DNA of 64,000 nucleotides from Erwinia rhapontici (lineage in GTDB: Bacteria; Pseudomonadota; Gammaproteobacteria; Enterobacterales; Enterobacteriaceae), in contig NZ_VRKO01000002.1 of NCBI RefSeq assembly GCF_012271765.1, positions 55,293-119,292 of the forward strand, written 5' to 3'. Position 1 is the stretch's first letter; each line of letters opens with the position of its first letter. The position numbers and the translations under genes are program-made. This document shows, one piece after another, positions 35,555-48,136 of the stretch. The notes under the pieces are model-generated. The model was not told the DNA's origin and ran no database searches. It saw nothing but the letters and a program-made list of their open reading frames with translations.

Positions 35555-36025
35555 TTACAGTTCAGCGACCAGTTTATCAACGATGTCGCTGTTAGCAGCT
35601 TCATCCACGGAACGTTCAATGATTTTCTCGGCGCCGGCAACAGCCAGCATCGCGACCTGCTTGCGCAGCTCTTCACGTGCACGTTTGCGTTCGGCATCAA
35701 TTTCTGCCTGCGCCTGAGTGACGATCTTGCTACGTTCCTGTTCAGCCTCAGCTTTAGCTTCGTCCAGGATCTGAGCGCGGCGTTTGTTCGCCTGCTCGAT
35801 GATTACCTGAGCGTCTTCTTTCGCTTTTTTCAACTGATCGGTCGCATTAGCCTGCGCGAGATCCAGATCTTTCTTGGCACGTTCAGCGGAAGCAAGGCCT
35901 TCAGCAACTTCTTTCTGGCGCTTTTCGATAGCGGCCATAAGCGGCGGCCATACGTACTTCATGCAGAACGCTACGAACAGGATGAACGCGATAGCCTGGC
36001 CGAGGATTGTTGCGTTAATGTTCAC
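35555..36025 (-). CDS. atpF: F1F0 ATP synthase b subunit
   Basis: A 156-residue peripheral-stalk subunit: one membrane helix ([20 protein letters not shown]) and a long charged coiled coil. GTG start at 36025, as in E. coli. It forms a dimer that holds F1 against the membrane rotor. Confidence 0.99.
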   Translation of the reverse strand: MNINATILGQAIAFILFVAFCMKYVWPPLMAAIEKRQKEVAEGLASAERAKKDLDLAQANATDQLKKAKEDAQVIIEQANKRRAQILDEAKAEAEQERSKIVTQAQAEIDAERKRAREELRKQVAMLAVAGAEKIIERSVDEAANSDIVDKLVAEL

Positions 36026-36096
36026 AGCACAATGCCTCTTGTTAAGTTAACGTTTTCTGCCGCTGTGATGACAGCGGCAGAATCCGTTCATCGCTA

Positions 36097-36387
<291 letters not shown>

Positions 36388-36415
36388 TTAAAACGCAGTA
36401 GTGTTGAGAAAAAAA

Positions 36416-37617
<1,202 letters not shown>

Positions 37618-38442
37618 GTCGCTGAAACTCTCCTGCCCCGAAAGGGGTATGTCGCGTGTCGTATAAAACTGCCTTTGCTCTTTTGAGTCAAGCAGCAAAA
37701 ACCGTGCAAATTATACGGTGCGCACCTGTGATTTCAATCGATAAGTAGAGAAAAGGTGAACAATTATTTAAATTTCTTTCCAGCAGCCTATTTTCCAAAA
37801 CCAATGACAACGGCTGCTTATCGACTTTTTTCTGCAATGCCCGCGAATCCATGCTTACAAAGCGTGCGGAAGATCACAAATTAGTAATGTAATGGCGGAG
37901 AATCAAACTGCCTTTTGAATGAACTTGAATAACATAACACCAATAAAATGATTAAAATCAGATAGATAATTATAATTTTTGTAAAAACACACTGTTATCT
38001 CGATTAAAAGCTTTTATTGACATCTGTAGCAAATATTTAACATCGACCCGGTCATCACTCACGCTAATTTATTAGCGCGATATATTTTCCTGCGTGACTA
38101 TTTTATCCCTGTCGCACCACGAAAATATGACTCAAGTGATAACTAAATGTGAAAATAACGTTAAATGTAACAGAGGTTTTCAGATAATTTCCGCTGAGTG
38201 ATTTAACCCGATGGTAACAGCTCCGTCCAGGCAAATTTTCGCAAAAAAAATCATGGGATGAGCATATTCTGAATACCCACATTTTAAATGTGCTATTGAT
38301 ATACCAAAAAGTCATATAATTTCAGGGGTTAACTATCACTGAAATACCGTTTTTTCTGGTTAAAAAGGCCAATAATTGCGAAAAAAAAACCCATCAACGC
38401 TAAAAAAACAGGCTGACAGGCCAGGTTCGCACAACGTCAAAA
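37618..38442 (-). promoter_or_regulatory. Long AT-rich gene-free region carrying the atp operon promoter
   Basis: About 820 bases between rsmG and atpI with no supported coding region on either strand. It contains many A/T tracts. By position and by comparison with E. coli, where the atp promoter lies in this gap, it should hold the operon promoter. I cannot assign a unique -35/-10 pair with confidence. Confidence 0.6.
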
Positions 38443-39063
38443 TCAGGCAGAAGGGGCAATAATCACCAAATGGCGCTCACCTTCGAGCTGAGGAACGCTC
38501 AGTGGGAGAACGTTTTCCACCGTCAAACCGACAGGTAATACCGCGATTTCATCTTGAGGCAGCACACCTTTTAACGCGTAAAAACGACCCTGTGGACCCG
38601 GCAGATGATGGCACCAGGTGACCATATCCGTCAGCGAGGCAAAAGCTCTGCTGATCACGCCATCAAACGGCGGCTCGGCAGGAAAGTCTTCTACACGGCT
38701 TTGTACCGGTGAAATATTTTCCAGCTTCAGCTCATGCTGTACCTGTTTAAGGAAGCGTACGCGCTTGCCCAGGCTGTCCAGCAGCGTGAAATGAGACTGC
38801 GGCCTGACAATCGCCAGTGGAATGCCAGGTAATCCAGGCCCGGTACCCACATCAATAAACCGATCGCCTGACAGATGAGGCTCCACCACAATACTGTCAA
38901 GTATATGGCGTACCAGCATCTGCTCAGGGTCACGTACTGACGTCAGATTGTAGGCTTTATTCCATTTATGCAGCATTTCCACATAACCGACCAGCTGTTG
39001 TTTCTGCTGATCGGACAGGGAAATACCGGCGCTTTTTAGCAATACGGATAATTTATTAATCAT
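38443..39063 (-). CDS. rsmG: 16S rRNA m7G527 methyltransferase
   Basis: A 206-residue SAM-dependent methyltransferase that makes m7G527 in 16S rRNA; its loss gives low-level streptomycin resistance. The SAM-binding motif is [16 protein letters not shown] (about residue 70) and the later motif VISRAFASL is present. The ATG overlaps the mnmG stop by four bases, implying coupling. Confidence 0.98.
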   Translation of the reverse strand: MINKLSVLLKSAGISLSDQQKQQLVGYVEMLHKWNKAYNLTSVRDPEQMLVRHILDSIVVEPHLSGDRFIDVGTGPGLPGIPLAIVRPQSHFTLLDSLGKRVRFLKQVQHELKLENISPVQSRVEDFPAEPPFDGVISRAFASLTDMVTWCHHLPGPQGRFYALKGVLPQDEIAVLPVGLTVENVLPLSVPQLEGERHLVIIAPSA

Positions 39064-40949
39064 GCGCTTTTACGTAAAAGCCCCTGTTTTTTAAGATAAA
39101 TAAGTAAAATTGAGATGGCTGCAGGTGTAATCCCAGAAATACGTGACGCCTGGCCAATTGACCCTGGCTTATGATCGTTAAGTTTCGCGATCACTTCGTT
39201 AGAGAGGCCGCTGACCTGACGATAATCCAGATCAACAGGTAACAAGGTGTTCTCATTGCGTAACTGACGATCGATCTCTTCCTGCTGACGGACAATATAG
39301 CCTTCGTATTTGACCTGGATCTCAACCTGTTCAGCCGCCTGAGGATCGGTTAATGCCGGGCCAAAGTTGCTCAATGTCATCAGGTTCTGGTAAGTCATTT
39401 CAGGGCGGCGCAGCAGATCTTCACCACTCGCTTCTTTCGTCAGGCCTGCGCTCAGGAGTGTATTCACCTCAGCAACGCACTCTGATTTCGGATGTACCCA
39501 GATATCTCGCAGACGCTGGCGTTCCAGTTCAATGCTTTCCAGTTTCTCGTTGAAACGAGCCCAACGGGCATCGTCCACCAGACCCAGTTCACGACCCGCA
39601 GCCGTCAGTCGCAGATCGGCGTTATCTTCACGCAGCATCAGACGATATTCAGCACGTGAGGTAAACATGCGGTACGGCTCTTTTGTGCCGAGTGTGCAGA
39701 GATCGTCAACCAGTACGCCAAGGTAGGCCTGATCGCGACGCGGTGCCCAGGTGTCTTTGTCAGCAGACAGACGCCCGGCGTTCAGACCCGCCAGTAACCC
39801 CTGTGCAGCGGCTTCTTCATAACCTGTGGTGCCGTTGATCTGTCCTGCAAAGAACAGACCCTCAATATATTTGCTTTCCAGCGTCGGTTTCAGATCGCGT
39901 GGATCGAAGAAATCGTACTCAATGGCATAGCCAGGACGAACGATTTTGGCATTCTCCATTCCCTGCATAGAACGTACGATCTGCATCTGAACGTCAAACG
40001 GCAGACTGGTAGAAATGCCATTTGGATAAATTTCGTTGCTGGTCAGCCCTTCCGGCTCCAGGAAGATCTGGTGTGCATTGCGATCGGCAAAGCGCATCAC
40101 TTTGTCTTCGATCGATGGGCAATAGCGTGGACCGATCCCTTCGATCACCCCGGCATACATTGGGCTGCGATCGAGATTATTGCGGATCACATCGTGGGTT
40201 TTTTCGTTGGTGTAGGTGATGTAGCACGGCACCTGTTGTGGATGCTGGCTGACATTACCCATAAACGAGAACACTGGCATCGGCGTATCACCATGCTGCG
40301 GAGCCAGAACGCTGAAATCAATGGTTCGGGCATCAATACGCGGAGGGGTTCCGGTTTTCAGACGTCCTACACGCAGAGGAAGTTCACGCAGACGCTGTGA
40401 TAACGAGATGGAAGGCGGATCACCAGCACGGCCACCGCTGTAGTTGTCCATTCCGATGTGAATTTTACCATCAAGGAACGTTCCTACCGTCAGCACAACG
40501 GCCTTGGCACGGAACTTCAGACCCATCTGGGTGACGGCACCCACGACACGATCGTTTTCGACAATCAGATCTTCAACCGCCTGCTGGAAGATCATCAGGT
40601 TGGGCTGATTCTCCAGTGCTGTACGTACCGCCTGACGATACAGTACACGATCGGCCTGAGCACGGGTTGCTCTCACTGCCGGACCTTTGCTGGCGTTTAG
40701 TATCCTAAACTGGATACCCGCCTGGTCAATGGCATGAGCCATCAGCCCGCCCAGTGCGTCCACTTCTTTTACCAGATGTCCTTTTCCGATACCGCCGATC
40801 GCTGGGTTGCAGGACATCTGCCCCAGTGTGTCGATGTTATGGGTCAATAACAGGGTTTGTTGACCCATACGGGCAGCAGCCATCGCTGCTTCCGTTCCCG
40901 CATGACCACCACCGATTACGATGACGTCAAAAGGATCTGGATAAAACAT
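39060..40949 (-). CDS. mnmG: tRNA uridine 5-carboxymethylaminomethyl modification enzyme MnmG
   Basis: A 629-residue FAD enzyme, partner of MnmE in wobble-uridine modification. The N-terminal FAD-binding motif is [19 protein letters not shown]. The two catalytic cysteine regions are [16 protein letters not shown] and TPMPV-flanked sequences ending QVPCYITYT. Length equals E. coli. It lies next to oriC and is transcribed away from it, as in E. coli, where this transcription affects origin opening. Confidence 0.99.
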   Translation of the reverse strand: MFYPDPFDVIVIGGGHAGTEAAMAAARMGQQTLLLTHNIDTLGQMSCNPAIGGIGKGHLVKEVDALGGLMAHAIDQAGIQFRILNASKGPAVRATRAQADRVLYRQAVRTALENQPNLMIFQQAVEDLIVENDRVVGAVTQMGLKFRAKAVVLTVGTFLDGKIHIGMDNYSGGRAGDPPSISLSQRLRELPLRVGRLKTGTPPRIDARTIDFSVLAPQHGDTPMPVFSFMGNVSQHPQQVPCYITYTNEKTHDVIRNNLDRSPMYAGVIEGIGPRYCPSIEDKVMRFADRNAHQIFLEPEGLTSNEIYPNGISTSLPFDVQMQIVRSMQGMENAKIVRPGYAIEYDFFDPRDLKPTLESKYIEGLFFAGQINGTTGYEEAAAQGLLAGLNAGRLSADKDTWAPRRDQAYLGVLVDDLCTLGTKEPYRMFTSRAEYRLMLREDNADLRLTAAGRELGLVDDARWARFNEKLESIELERQRLRDIWVHPKSECVAEVNTLLSAGLTKEASGEDLLRRPEMTYQNLMTLSNFGPALTDPQAAEQVEIQVKYEGYIVRQQEEIDRQLRNENTLLPVDLDYRQVSGLSNEVIAKLNDHKPGSIGQASRISGITPAAISILLIYLKKQGLLRKSA

Positions 40950-41040
40950 GGTACTGCACCTCGCGGTTTGTGCGAATTAAGGGAGTGTTGCTGAGGGCGT
41001 GGATTCTACTCAACTTTAGACGATGGCGAAAGCACCGGGA

Positions 41041-41310
41041 TCTTCGTGTATTAAAAAGAAGATCTTTTTTATTTAGAGATCTCTTTATTAGATCTTCTAT
41101 TAGGATCGACGACCTCTGTGGATAAGCCTTTTTTGCTGATAAGGATCAAGTGATTAGACAGGATCATTAGCTGTTAATGATCGGTGATCCCACACCGTAT
41201 AAGCTGGGATCTAAATGGCATGTTATCCACAGGCTCAGCCAGGTACTCATGTTGTCCTTGGGATAAACACCGGTTATCAGACTGTATTGAGCCTAGTTAT
41301 CCACAGTTGA
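41041..41310. other. oriC: Chromosomal replication origin oriC
   Basis: The AT-rich unwinding element has three 13-mers starting GATC: 41061-41073, 41078-41090 and 41091-41103. DnaA boxes: R1 TGTGGATAA (41117-41125), an R2 equivalent that is a perfect TTATCCACA (41223-41231), an R3-like TTGGGATAA (41258-41266), and R4 TTATCCACA (41297-41305). The block is crowded with GATC sites, the targets of Dam and SeqA. The order and spacing follow E. coli oriC, between mnmG and mioC. Confidence 0.97.
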
Positions 41311-41415
41311 ATGCGTTAAAACCAGGCAAAAAAGGGCAATATTTACAAAACTCAGGATCGAAAAAGGCCAGTTTTGCGGATCGGGCAGAGGATCTCCGGC
41401 CGATCCGGGCAAGAG

Positions 41416-41856
41416 TTAGATCAGTTCTTTCCAGCTTTCTACCCAGACACCGGCAGGATCTTCGGGAATCTCATGTTGCAGCACATCTATATCCAGTCGA
41501 TCGCCAATACGCTGTGCTCCCAGTGATGTCAGCAGCTCGTCAAACTGGATAATGGCACCGCAAAACAGATCATATTCACGATTACCAATGCCTACAGCCC
41601 CGTAACGCAGGTTACTCAGATCCGGTTGCTGTTCCTTTATGGCTTCAAACAGTGGCTGAATGTTATCGGGCAGTTCACCGGCACCGTGGGTAGAACTCAC
41701 CACAATCCATATCCCTTCCATTTTCAGCTCTTCCAGCTCCGGCCCATGCAGTGTTTCTGTTGTATGTCCTGCTTCTTCAAGCTTCTCAGCAAGATGATCG
41801 GCCACATATTCTGCGCTGCCTAAGGTGCTGCCACTGATTAAGGTAATGTCGGCCAT
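41416..41856 (-). CDS. mioC: Flavodoxin-like protein MioC
   Basis: A 146-residue FMN-binding flavodoxin-fold protein. The phosphate-binding loop is SGSTLGSAEYVAD and the second loop VVSSTHGAGELPDN. E. coli MioC supports biotin synthase activity in vitro. It is transcribed towards oriC. Consensus DnaA boxes upstream at 41917-41925 and 42095-42103 match the known DnaA repression of mioC. Confidence 0.97.
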   Translation of the reverse strand: MADITLISGSTLGSAEYVADHLAEKLEEAGHTTETLHGPELEELKMEGIWIVVSSTHGAGELPDNIQPLFEAIKEQQPDLSNLRYGAVGIGNREYDLFCGAIIQFDELLTSLGAQRIGDRLDIDVLQHEIPEDPAGVWVESWKELI

Positions 41857-41916
41857 GATGAGATCCCTGAATGATAATGGCGGGCATTGTACTCTGTGAT
41901 CACCATGGGATCTACC

Positions 41917-42103
41917 TGTGGATAATTAAGGGTATTACTGCCAGGCACCTGGCTTGTTGGCCAGTTCCAATCCGGGCAGTGCTCGCGCTCCTCACGTACT
42001 TCAGTACGCTGCGGGTGCTGTGCGCTGGCCGGATCGAAACTGACGGCACCGTCGACGGTGCATGACGAGGAGGGGATCTGAGAAAACATTCTGGTGTGGA
42101 TAA
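41917..42103 (-). promoter_or_regulatory. mioC promoter region with two DnaA boxes
   Basis: Two perfect TGTGGATAA boxes (41917-41925 and 42095-42103) lie between asnC and mioC, 178 bases apart. The space between them is filled by a palindromic repeat. In E. coli DnaA represses mioC through boxes at its promoter. Confidence 0.7.
41962..42061. repeat. Imperfect palindromic repeat element between asnC and mioC
   Basis: CAGTTCCAATCCGGGCAG (41962-41979) pairs with CTGGCCGGATCGAAACTG (42025-42042; three mismatches) around the central CGTACTTCAGTACG (41995-42008). A perfect 16-base palindrome, GCACCGTCGACGGTGC, adjoins at 42046-42061. The layout is that of a small non-coding mobile repeat. It is not ERIC or the REP-like family seen elsewhere here. 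Confidence 0.65.
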
Positions 42104-42116
42104 CCTTATGCACCGA

Positions 42117-42578
42117 TCACGGGATAATGGTGCGCATAATCGGGTTTTGCAGGGAGATCAGGGTTTCGGTGGACTGGATTTCATCGATGGTCTGGATCTT
42201 GTTGATCAATACCTGTTGCAGGGCATCGATCGAGCGGCACATGACCTTAATAAAGATGCTGTAGTGCCCGGTGGTGTAATACGCTTCGACCACTTCATCC
42301 AGTGCTTCCAGTCGCGCCACTGCTGACGGATAGTCTTTGGCACTTTTCAGAATGATGCCGATAAAGCAGCAGACATCATAACCAAGCTGCTTCGGATCTA
42401 TCTCAACGCGCGTTCCTTTAATGATCCCCGCCTGCTTCATCTTCTCCACGCGCACGTGGATAGTGCCGGGGCTGACGTTGAACTGCTTGGCCAGTTCGGC
42501 ATAGGCGGTACGGGCATTCTCCATTAGTGCATTGAGAATGCCGCGGTCGAGATTATCTGGCTGCATATTTTCCGGCAT
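42117..42578 (-). CDS. asnC: Transcriptional regulator AsnC
   Basis: A 153-residue Lrp/AsnC-family regulator: an N-terminal HTH (TAYAELAKQFNVSPGTIHVRVEKM) and a C-terminal RAM ligand-binding domain. In E. coli it binds asparagine and controls asnA, asnC itself and mnmG. Here asnA is not in the usual divergent position, so the regulator has lost its classical neighbour in this locus. Confidence 0.97.
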   Translation of the reverse strand: MPENMQPDNLDRGILNALMENARTAYAELAKQFNVSPGTIHVRVEKMKQAGIIKGTRVEIDPKQLGYDVCCFIGIILKSAKDYPSAVARLEALDEVVEAYYTTGHYSIFIKVMCRSIDALQQVLINKIQTIDEIQSTETLISLQNPIMRTIIP

Positions 42579-42667
42579 AGTGACTCCGAGATTGAATGTT
42601 ATTCAATGAACAGAGTATTAATGTGCGGGATCGTGAACAGAATGGCAATCAGAGTGCCGATATGACA

Positions 42668-42689
42668 GCGGGCACCGAAGGGTGCCCGC
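42668..42689 (-). terminator. Hairpin downstream of ovoA
   Basis: GCGGGCACC-GAAG-GGTGCCCGC, a perfect 9-base stem 14 bases past the ovoA stop. It lacks a T-run on the minus strand, so termination may be partial. Confidence 0.6.
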
Positions 42690-42703
42690 CGGAGAACAAA
42701 AGA

Positions 42704-44842
42704 TTAACGTTTACGCCACAGTGTCACCTGAGCGACGGTGTGCTGGTACTTACGCGCCGTTTCGCGGATGACAAACGGCACATCCTGTGCGGGTTCGATC
42801 TCCTCAAAATCGGGTGCCAGCAGGCGCTGCAACGCCTGGTAAGTCGATAGCGCCTCACCGTTTTCACGAATGCCTCCCAGCCAGTTTTCCTTCGGCGTGA
42901 AGTCTTCCAGCCACGTATAAGGAGAAGAGAGCATCAGCACACCGCCGGGGCGGATCATGCGGGTGATGTCCTGCAGGAAGCGACGTGGCTGGCGCAGACG
43001 ATCAATCAGGTTCGAAGCCAGCACCAGATCGAAGGGTTCAGCCTGCGGTTTCAGGTTACAGGCATCGCCCTGTACAAACTGAATACGGCTGGCCTGTTCA
43101 GTACCGAGGTCAATATCCTTCAACTGTACCTGTCGGTATTCCACCAGCTCGCCCTCTTCCTGGGTGACGTAGCGGAACTCTTCGCCGCTGGTGAGCTGTA
43201 ATGCCACGTCGATAAAGCGTGCGGAATAGTCCATTCCCACCACCTGGCCGAAATGACGTGCCAGTTCAAAACTCGCACGTCCTGTGGCACAGCCAATATC
43301 CAGTGCCCGCTGACGCTGGTTTGTGACACCGCAGGCTATCTCAACCAGCACTTTCGCGTAGTTGGCCACGCCGAAGTATTCCGGCCCGTACTGGAAGTCG
43401 AGGTACTGTGACACCATGCTGTCGGTTTCATAGGGGTTACTGGCCCGGCTTTCCTGATGATCGGAGACCACATAGCGGAAACCCGCGTGCTGGAAGAAGT
43501 GGCGGCGGAAAGCGTAACGTGCCGACTTTAGCGCTTCATTCCCTGTAGATATCCAGCTGCCGCCTTTGATCAGCGAATGCTTACCATCAAACGTCGGCGT
43601 GGAGAAGTCATCATATAAAGGATGGACGCGGAAACCTTCAAAACCTGAAATCGGGGTGGTTGTCCATTGCCAGACGTTGCCGATCAGGTCGAAAAATTCA
43701 CCCTGAGCAAAACGATCGACAGGGCAGGATGAGGCCCAGTGGGAGAGATTGATATTACCCGGTGCGTTATCCCAGTCAGGCTGATCGCCGGCCACCTTCT
43801 CACGCAGCAGCATCCATTCGCTTTCGGCGGGAAGCTGAACAGACTGGCCTGTCACTTCGGCTTTCCAGCGGCAGAATGCCGCAGCTTCAAGCTGATTGAC
43901 TTCGGCTGGCCAGTCCCAGGGCATCGGGACTTCTTCCGCCATCAGGCGGAGCTTCAGCGTTTCCGGCTGGTCTGCGTTCCCGCTCCAGAAGGTAGGTTGG
44001 CTGGCTTTCGCGAATTCACGCCAGCCCCAGCCTTCGTCATCCCACCAGCGTGGTGTCTGATAGCCACCCGCCGTCACGAAGTCGAAGAACTCTGCGTTAC
44101 TGACCAGCATTTTACTGGCCTCGAAAGCCTTCACGTCGGTGATGCGGCTGCCATACTCGTTATCCCAGCCGTAGGTGTCGTCGGTTTTTCCCTGAGTGAC
44201 CCGTCCTGCGGCAACACTGATCAGGCTGTTATGCGGCACCGTCTGACGCTCATGGCGCGCATCCGGACACACCGGCCAGTGTGGCTGCGGTTTGACCCAT
44301 GCCAGCGGCAACTGTCGAATCAGCACGCTGGAGGTTTCCAGATGGATACGCTCATGTTCGATGCCCATCAGGATAACCCAGGCCGGGCTATCCCAGGTGA
44401 TCGGCAGCGTTAGCGGCATCTCACGGATCAGCTGTTCAACGCGGGCGCGCACTTTACCGCGATAATCGCGCAGTTCAGCGACCGATGGCCAGGCATAGTG
44501 ACTGGTGTCGAGGTCATCCCAGCTCATCTCATCGACGCCGATGGCCATCATCGCTTCAATGCTATCGTCGGTACGGTTGTCGAGCAGGCGAGCTGCCATC
44601 AGCTTATTGATATAGAACGTGGCGGTGTGACCGTAGTAGAAGATCAGCGGATGCCGTAGCGATATCGCTTTGGTTGTCCACGCCCGTTCATCCGCCAGGC
44701 AGTCAAACAGGCTTTCATACAGCTCCCATGTCTGGCGGAAGTAATTGAGCAATTGCTGACGTTTTTGTTCCGGGTCATTGCCGGTTAACTGCAGCGTGCG
44801 GGTTGGGGCAGGTAATCCTGTCTGGTGTTGTTGCGAAGTCAC
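42704..44842 (-). CDS. ovoA: 5-histidylcysteine sulfoxide synthase/N-methyltransferase OvoA
   Basis: A 712-residue enzyme that joins cysteine and histidine oxidatively and then methylates the product, on the path to ovothiol A. The N-terminal DinB-like iron-binding domain has H-x3-H-x-E as HERIHLE (residues 163-169 from this start) and an earlier His in YYGHTATFY. A formylglycine-generating-enzyme-like domain follows to about 455, then a Rossmann methyltransferase (ALDIGCATGRASFELA). GTG at 44842 has GGGAG six bases upstream; ATG at 44863 has none. The sulfoxide lyase OvoB is not in the window. Confidence 0.93.
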   Translation of the reverse strand: MTSQQHQTGLPAPTRTLQLTGNDPEQKRQQLLNYFRQTWELYESLFDCLADERAWTTKAISLRHPLIFYYGHTATFYINKLMAARLLDNRTDDSIEAMMAIGVDEMSWDDLDTSHYAWPSVAELRDYRGKVRARVEQLIREMPLTLPITWDSPAWVILMGIEHERIHLETSSVLIRQLPLAWVKPQPHWPVCPDARHERQTVPHNSLISVAAGRVTQGKTDDTYGWDNEYGSRITDVKAFEASKMLVSNAEFFDFVTAGGYQTPRWWDDEGWGWREFAKASQPTFWSGNADQPETLKLRLMAEEVPMPWDWPAEVNQLEAAAFCRWKAEVTGQSVQLPAESEWMLLREKVAGDQPDWDNAPGNINLSHWASSCPVDRFAQGEFFDLIGNVWQWTTTPISGFEGFRVHPLYDDFSTPTFDGKHSLIKGGSWISTGNEALKSARYAFRRHFFQHAGFRYVVSDHQESRASNPYETDSMVSQYLDFQYGPEYFGVANYAKVLVEIACGVTNQRQRALDIGCATGRASFELARHFGQVVGMDYSARFIDVALQLTSGEEFRYVTQEEGELVEYRQVQLKDIDLGTEQASRIQFVQGDACNLKPQAEPFDLVLASNLIDRLRQPRRFLQDITRMIRPGGVLMLSSPYTWLEDFTPKENWLGGIRENGEALSTYQALQRLLAPDFEEIEPAQDVPFVIRETARKYQHTVAQVTLWRKR

Positions 44843-44926
44843 GTGATGCTCCCATCTTGCCATGTGGCTAAAGCGTATACATCACTATAGCAAATAAGCT
44901 TTGTCAGATTAGGTCAAAGGCGGGGC

Positions 44927-46387
44927 TCAGCGTTTCCAGCGACGGAGCAGGCGGCTTTTTAGCCCGGTGTCGAAACGCCAGATGTGGTCAAAGATGCGCA
45001 TAATGCCAGGTTTTCCATGATCGGACATGGCAACGGCATGAAAACGCTGTTGCTGTTGGTTCTGGTGGTCGCGTACGCGTTTGACCAGTACATCAGGAAG
45101 ACGTTGAGCGATAAAGTCAGAGAGAATAACGGCGTCAGCATCTTGCCACTGTGGGCCGGACAGCTTGAGTAAGACGGCATCGAGGCAGGCAGCCAGGTCG
45201 GTGCCGCCACGGAAACGCTGGCTGAGAAAACGGATCGCCTGGCTGATGCCATCTTCAGCGGTCAGTTCATAGCCCACCACTTCATGGGCAAACAGCATAA
45301 TGTAGCAGCGGCGGTTATCTGCCAGCGCCACTTTCAGCAGGGCCAGGCAGAACGCTTTGGCACAGCGTTCATTAAAGCCGCCCATTGAACCGGATGTATC
45401 CACGCAGATGATAAACGGGCCGCGCGGCTGCTCATCATGATGGTGGTGAGTCACCGGGCGCAGCGTGACTTTGTCATGCCAGCTCTCTCCCTGGAGACGA
45501 TAGGTGAGCAGGCGTTTTTCCACCATCCGACGATAAAACTCCAGCTCCAGTTCGCTGATGCCCAGCGTGGCCAGCTCTGGTGGCAGCAGGCGCAGAATAT
45601 CGTCACTCTGGTGCAGACCGCTGACTTCTTCCGGCACGCTTTCTGGTTCGCGCACCAGCTGGTGGAAGGCTTCCGGCGGAGCATCGTCCGAGAGTACCGC
45701 TTTGGCTTCACGGCTGCGGCCCAGCTGTTCCGCCAGTTTCAGCAGCTCCGGCTGGCTGGCCAGGAAATCGCCGTATTGCACCATGAGCTGGTAGTCGTCG
45801 CGTTGCAGTGAACTGCGGGTCAAATCCCATAAGCGCCCGGCAGCGGCTTCGTCGTCGGTGGCCAGCACGGGAGCCAGCTGACCACTCATGGCCAGCCGCT
45901 GTTGCAGGTCAGCCAGCAGTTTTTCACGCTCCTGATCGAGTAACTGTTGGTTAAGGGTCAGGGTTTGCAGCGTCAGGCTCAGTCGCCAGCGCTGTAAAAA
46001 CAGCGTCTGCTGAGCGCCGCTGAGCTGCAAGGTATCGTGATGGCTGACCAGCGCTTGCGCTTTTTCAGCAAAGGGTGAGTGATTCTGCGCAAGCCATGTC
46101 AGTAATTCGGGCAGCTGACTGCTAAAGTCATGCTGGCTGAGAGTCTGGCACTGCTGGAAGCGGCTGAACTCTGCCGCCAAATCGTCCGGAACCGGGGTCG
46201 ATTTTAACTGTTGCAGGATCTCTGACTTCCAGCGTGGAAGATCGCGCGTCAGGGCATTTTTCAGCCGGGGAAACTTTTCAAAAAAGGCGGCCAGCTGCGG
46301 TGAGGCCAGCAACGTGATCACCAGTTCTTCAATCAGCTCATTTTCACTGACTGCCAGAAACATACTCAATGTATCAAGTGAGATCAC
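44927..46387 (-). CDS. viaA: VWA-domain protein ViaA, partner of RavA
   Basis: A 486-residue protein with a C-terminal von Willebrand A domain; the metal-site motif is VDTSGSMGG (about residue 330), with a later FRGGTDL. ViaA stimulates the RavA ATPase; in E. coli the pair has been linked to respiratory complexes and aminoglycoside sensitivity. The GTG start overlaps the ravA stop (GTGA), showing translational coupling. Confidence 0.96.
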   Translation of the reverse strand: MISLDTLSMFLAVSENELIEELVITLLASPQLAAFFEKFPRLKNALTRDLPRWKSEILQQLKSTPVPDDLAAEFSRFQQCQTLSQHDFSSQLPELLTWLAQNHSPFAEKAQALVSHHDTLQLSGAQQTLFLQRWRLSLTLQTLTLNQQLLDQEREKLLADLQQRLAMSGQLAPVLATDDEAAAGRLWDLTRSSLQRDDYQLMVQYGDFLASQPELLKLAEQLGRSREAKAVLSDDAPPEAFHQLVREPESVPEEVSGLHQSDDILRLLPPELATLGISELELEFYRRMVEKRLLTYRLQGESWHDKVTLRPVTHHHHDEQPRGPFIICVDTSGSMGGFNERCAKAFCLALLKVALADNRRCYIMLFAHEVVGYELTAEDGISQAIRFLSQRFRGGTDLAACLDAVLLKLSGPQWQDADAVILSDFIAQRLPDVLVKRVRDHQNQQQQRFHAVAMSDHGKPGIMRIFDHIWRFDTGLKSRLLRRWKR

Positions 46388-47877
46388 TGCCGCGCCTGCT
46401 TCAGCTGTTCCGCCACCTGTTGCAGGCTATCTTCAACACGTGCCAGCCAGTCATCGCTGATAAACAGGCAGCGATGATGCTGGCTGAACAGCGTGCGCTG
46501 TGCCCGAAGCTGGGTATCAAGCTCATCCAGCGCCAGCGAAATCTCTTCCGGCAGCCCTTGCTGCGGTTTACCCGGCAGCATCAGGCGTGAGGCTTGCAGG
46601 CTGACGTCGCGCAATGTCAGGCAGTCATGGCCGTCTACGTGCAAATCCAGCGTCTGGGCAAAGCCAATACCATTGAGCTTGCCACGCATTTCGCCGCCTT
46701 TTTGCAGCCAGTGATGCAGAGCTTCGCGGGTCAGGGTGATATGCGTGACCTGCATATCATGCAGCGTGAGCGGTTTTTGCAGCATCAGCGTCAGCGCATC
46801 GGCTGACAGCGTTGCCGGCAGATCAAAGTGAGGTTTGCGGCTGAACATGCCGCCATGTTTCTCCAGGCGGATGGCCTGTTCCACACTTTGTTGCTGCTGG
46901 AGCGCCAGACGGCGGGCATTAATTTGCTGCAATTTGAACAGCATCGGTTGCTGCTGCCACGCCTGCTGGGTGATCAGATTATCCAGTTCACGATCCAGCA
47001 GTTTCATCGATCCCACATCGTGCCACAGGCAGTCTTTCAGCAGGATCAAATCAATAGGCGCGATCACGCTACGGCCACTGTAAAAGGCACTGGCCTGCAA
47101 CAAGTGAATGGCTTTTTTCCAGCGGCGATCGGAGATATACGGCGCTTCTGGTTGATTTTCTAACAGTTGACGCAGTTGGAAAATAAGCTCGAAAACATCG
47201 TCGGGCAGGCTGACTTTACTGATACCTTGTTGCCACTCCAGATACTCTTCATCGCTGATGCAGAGTGAATCGGATACCGGATTCTGATTCTCATCCTGCT
47301 GGTGGGTCAACAGACTGCGGAAGTTCTGCTTTTCATGCACGTTATCCAGCCACAGGCGGATCAGCATACGGTCGTACAGTGCTTCAAGCCCACTATCCGC
47401 TTCCGGCAGTTCGTTAGAGGCAGTGACCAGCAGGCGCATCGGGATTTTATCTTCGCTGTCACCGTTACGAAAACGGCGTTCATTAATCGCGGTCAGCAAC
47501 GTATTCAGGATGGCGGGCCCGGCTTTCCAGATCTCGTCAAGAAACACGATTTCTGCGTCAGGAAGGTAGCCTTTAGTCAGGCGCTGGTAGCGCCCTTCGT
47601 CTTTTAGTGCCTGAATAGAAAGGGGGCCAAAGACTTCTTCCGGCGTGGAGAAGCGCGTCATCAGGTATTCAAACGCGCGGGCATGCTGGAAAGCATACTT
47701 GAGCCGGCGGGCAATCAGGCTTTTGGCAATGCCCGGTGGGCCGAGTAAAAAGACACTCTCACCGCACAGGGCGGCGAGCAGGCAAAGGCGAATCGCATGA
47801 TGGCGTTCGTAAAGTCCTTTCTCTAATGCATTGCTGAGGCGGGCGATGCGTTCCGCCAATAATTGAGAGTGGGCCAT
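46384..47877 (-). CDS. ravA: MoxR-type AAA+ ATPase RavA
   Basis: A 497-residue MoxR-family AAA+ protein. Walker A is GPPGIAKSL, Walker [14 protein letters not shown], and sensor 1 [12 protein letters not shown]; the C-terminal discoidin-like LARA region follows. E. coli RavA forms hexamers and cages with the lysine decarboxylase LdcI. The ATG at 47877 ([11 protein letters not shown]) is used, as in E. coli, rather than the in-frame TTG at 47883. Confidence 0.96.
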   Translation of the reverse strand: MAHSQLLAERIARLSNALEKGLYERHHAIRLCLLAALCGESVFLLGPPGIAKSLIARRLKYAFQHARAFEYLMTRFSTPEEVFGPLSIQALKDEGRYQRLTKGYLPDAEIVFLDEIWKAGPAILNTLLTAINERRFRNGDSEDKIPMRLLVTASNELPEADSGLEALYDRMLIRLWLDNVHEKQNFRSLLTHQQDENQNPVSDSLCISDEEYLEWQQGISKVSLPDDVFELIFQLRQLLENQPEAPYISDRRWKKAIHLLQASAFYSGRSVIAPIDLILLKDCLWHDVGSMKLLDRELDNLITQQAWQQQPMLFKLQQINARRLALQQQQSVEQAIRLEKHGGMFSRKPHFDLPATLSADALTLMLQKPLTLHDMQVTHITLTREALHHWLQKGGEMRGKLNGIGFAQTLDLHVDGHDCLTLRDVSLQASRLMLPGKPQQGLPEEISLALDELDTQLRAQRTLFSQHHRCLFISDDWLARVEDSLQQVAEQLKQARQ

Positions 47878-48136
47878 AATCAAACATTCATCCTTTTTCT
47901 ACGGTCAGGCCAGATTGCTGTCTGGCGAGCGCAAACACTACTGGCTATGATGCTTGAAAGAGTTGATTGCAGTCAGCTTTTTTATTATCAAAGGGTGACA
48001 CTGACCATTGAAGTTGTCATTTAACAGGCAATTAAGGATAGGCATTCATGTTTAATCATGCATACTGTGCGCGTTTTGACGGGCAGTTGAGCCGTACGCA
48101 ATCCCGCGTCAGTCCACCGCAACAAAAGACAAGTCT

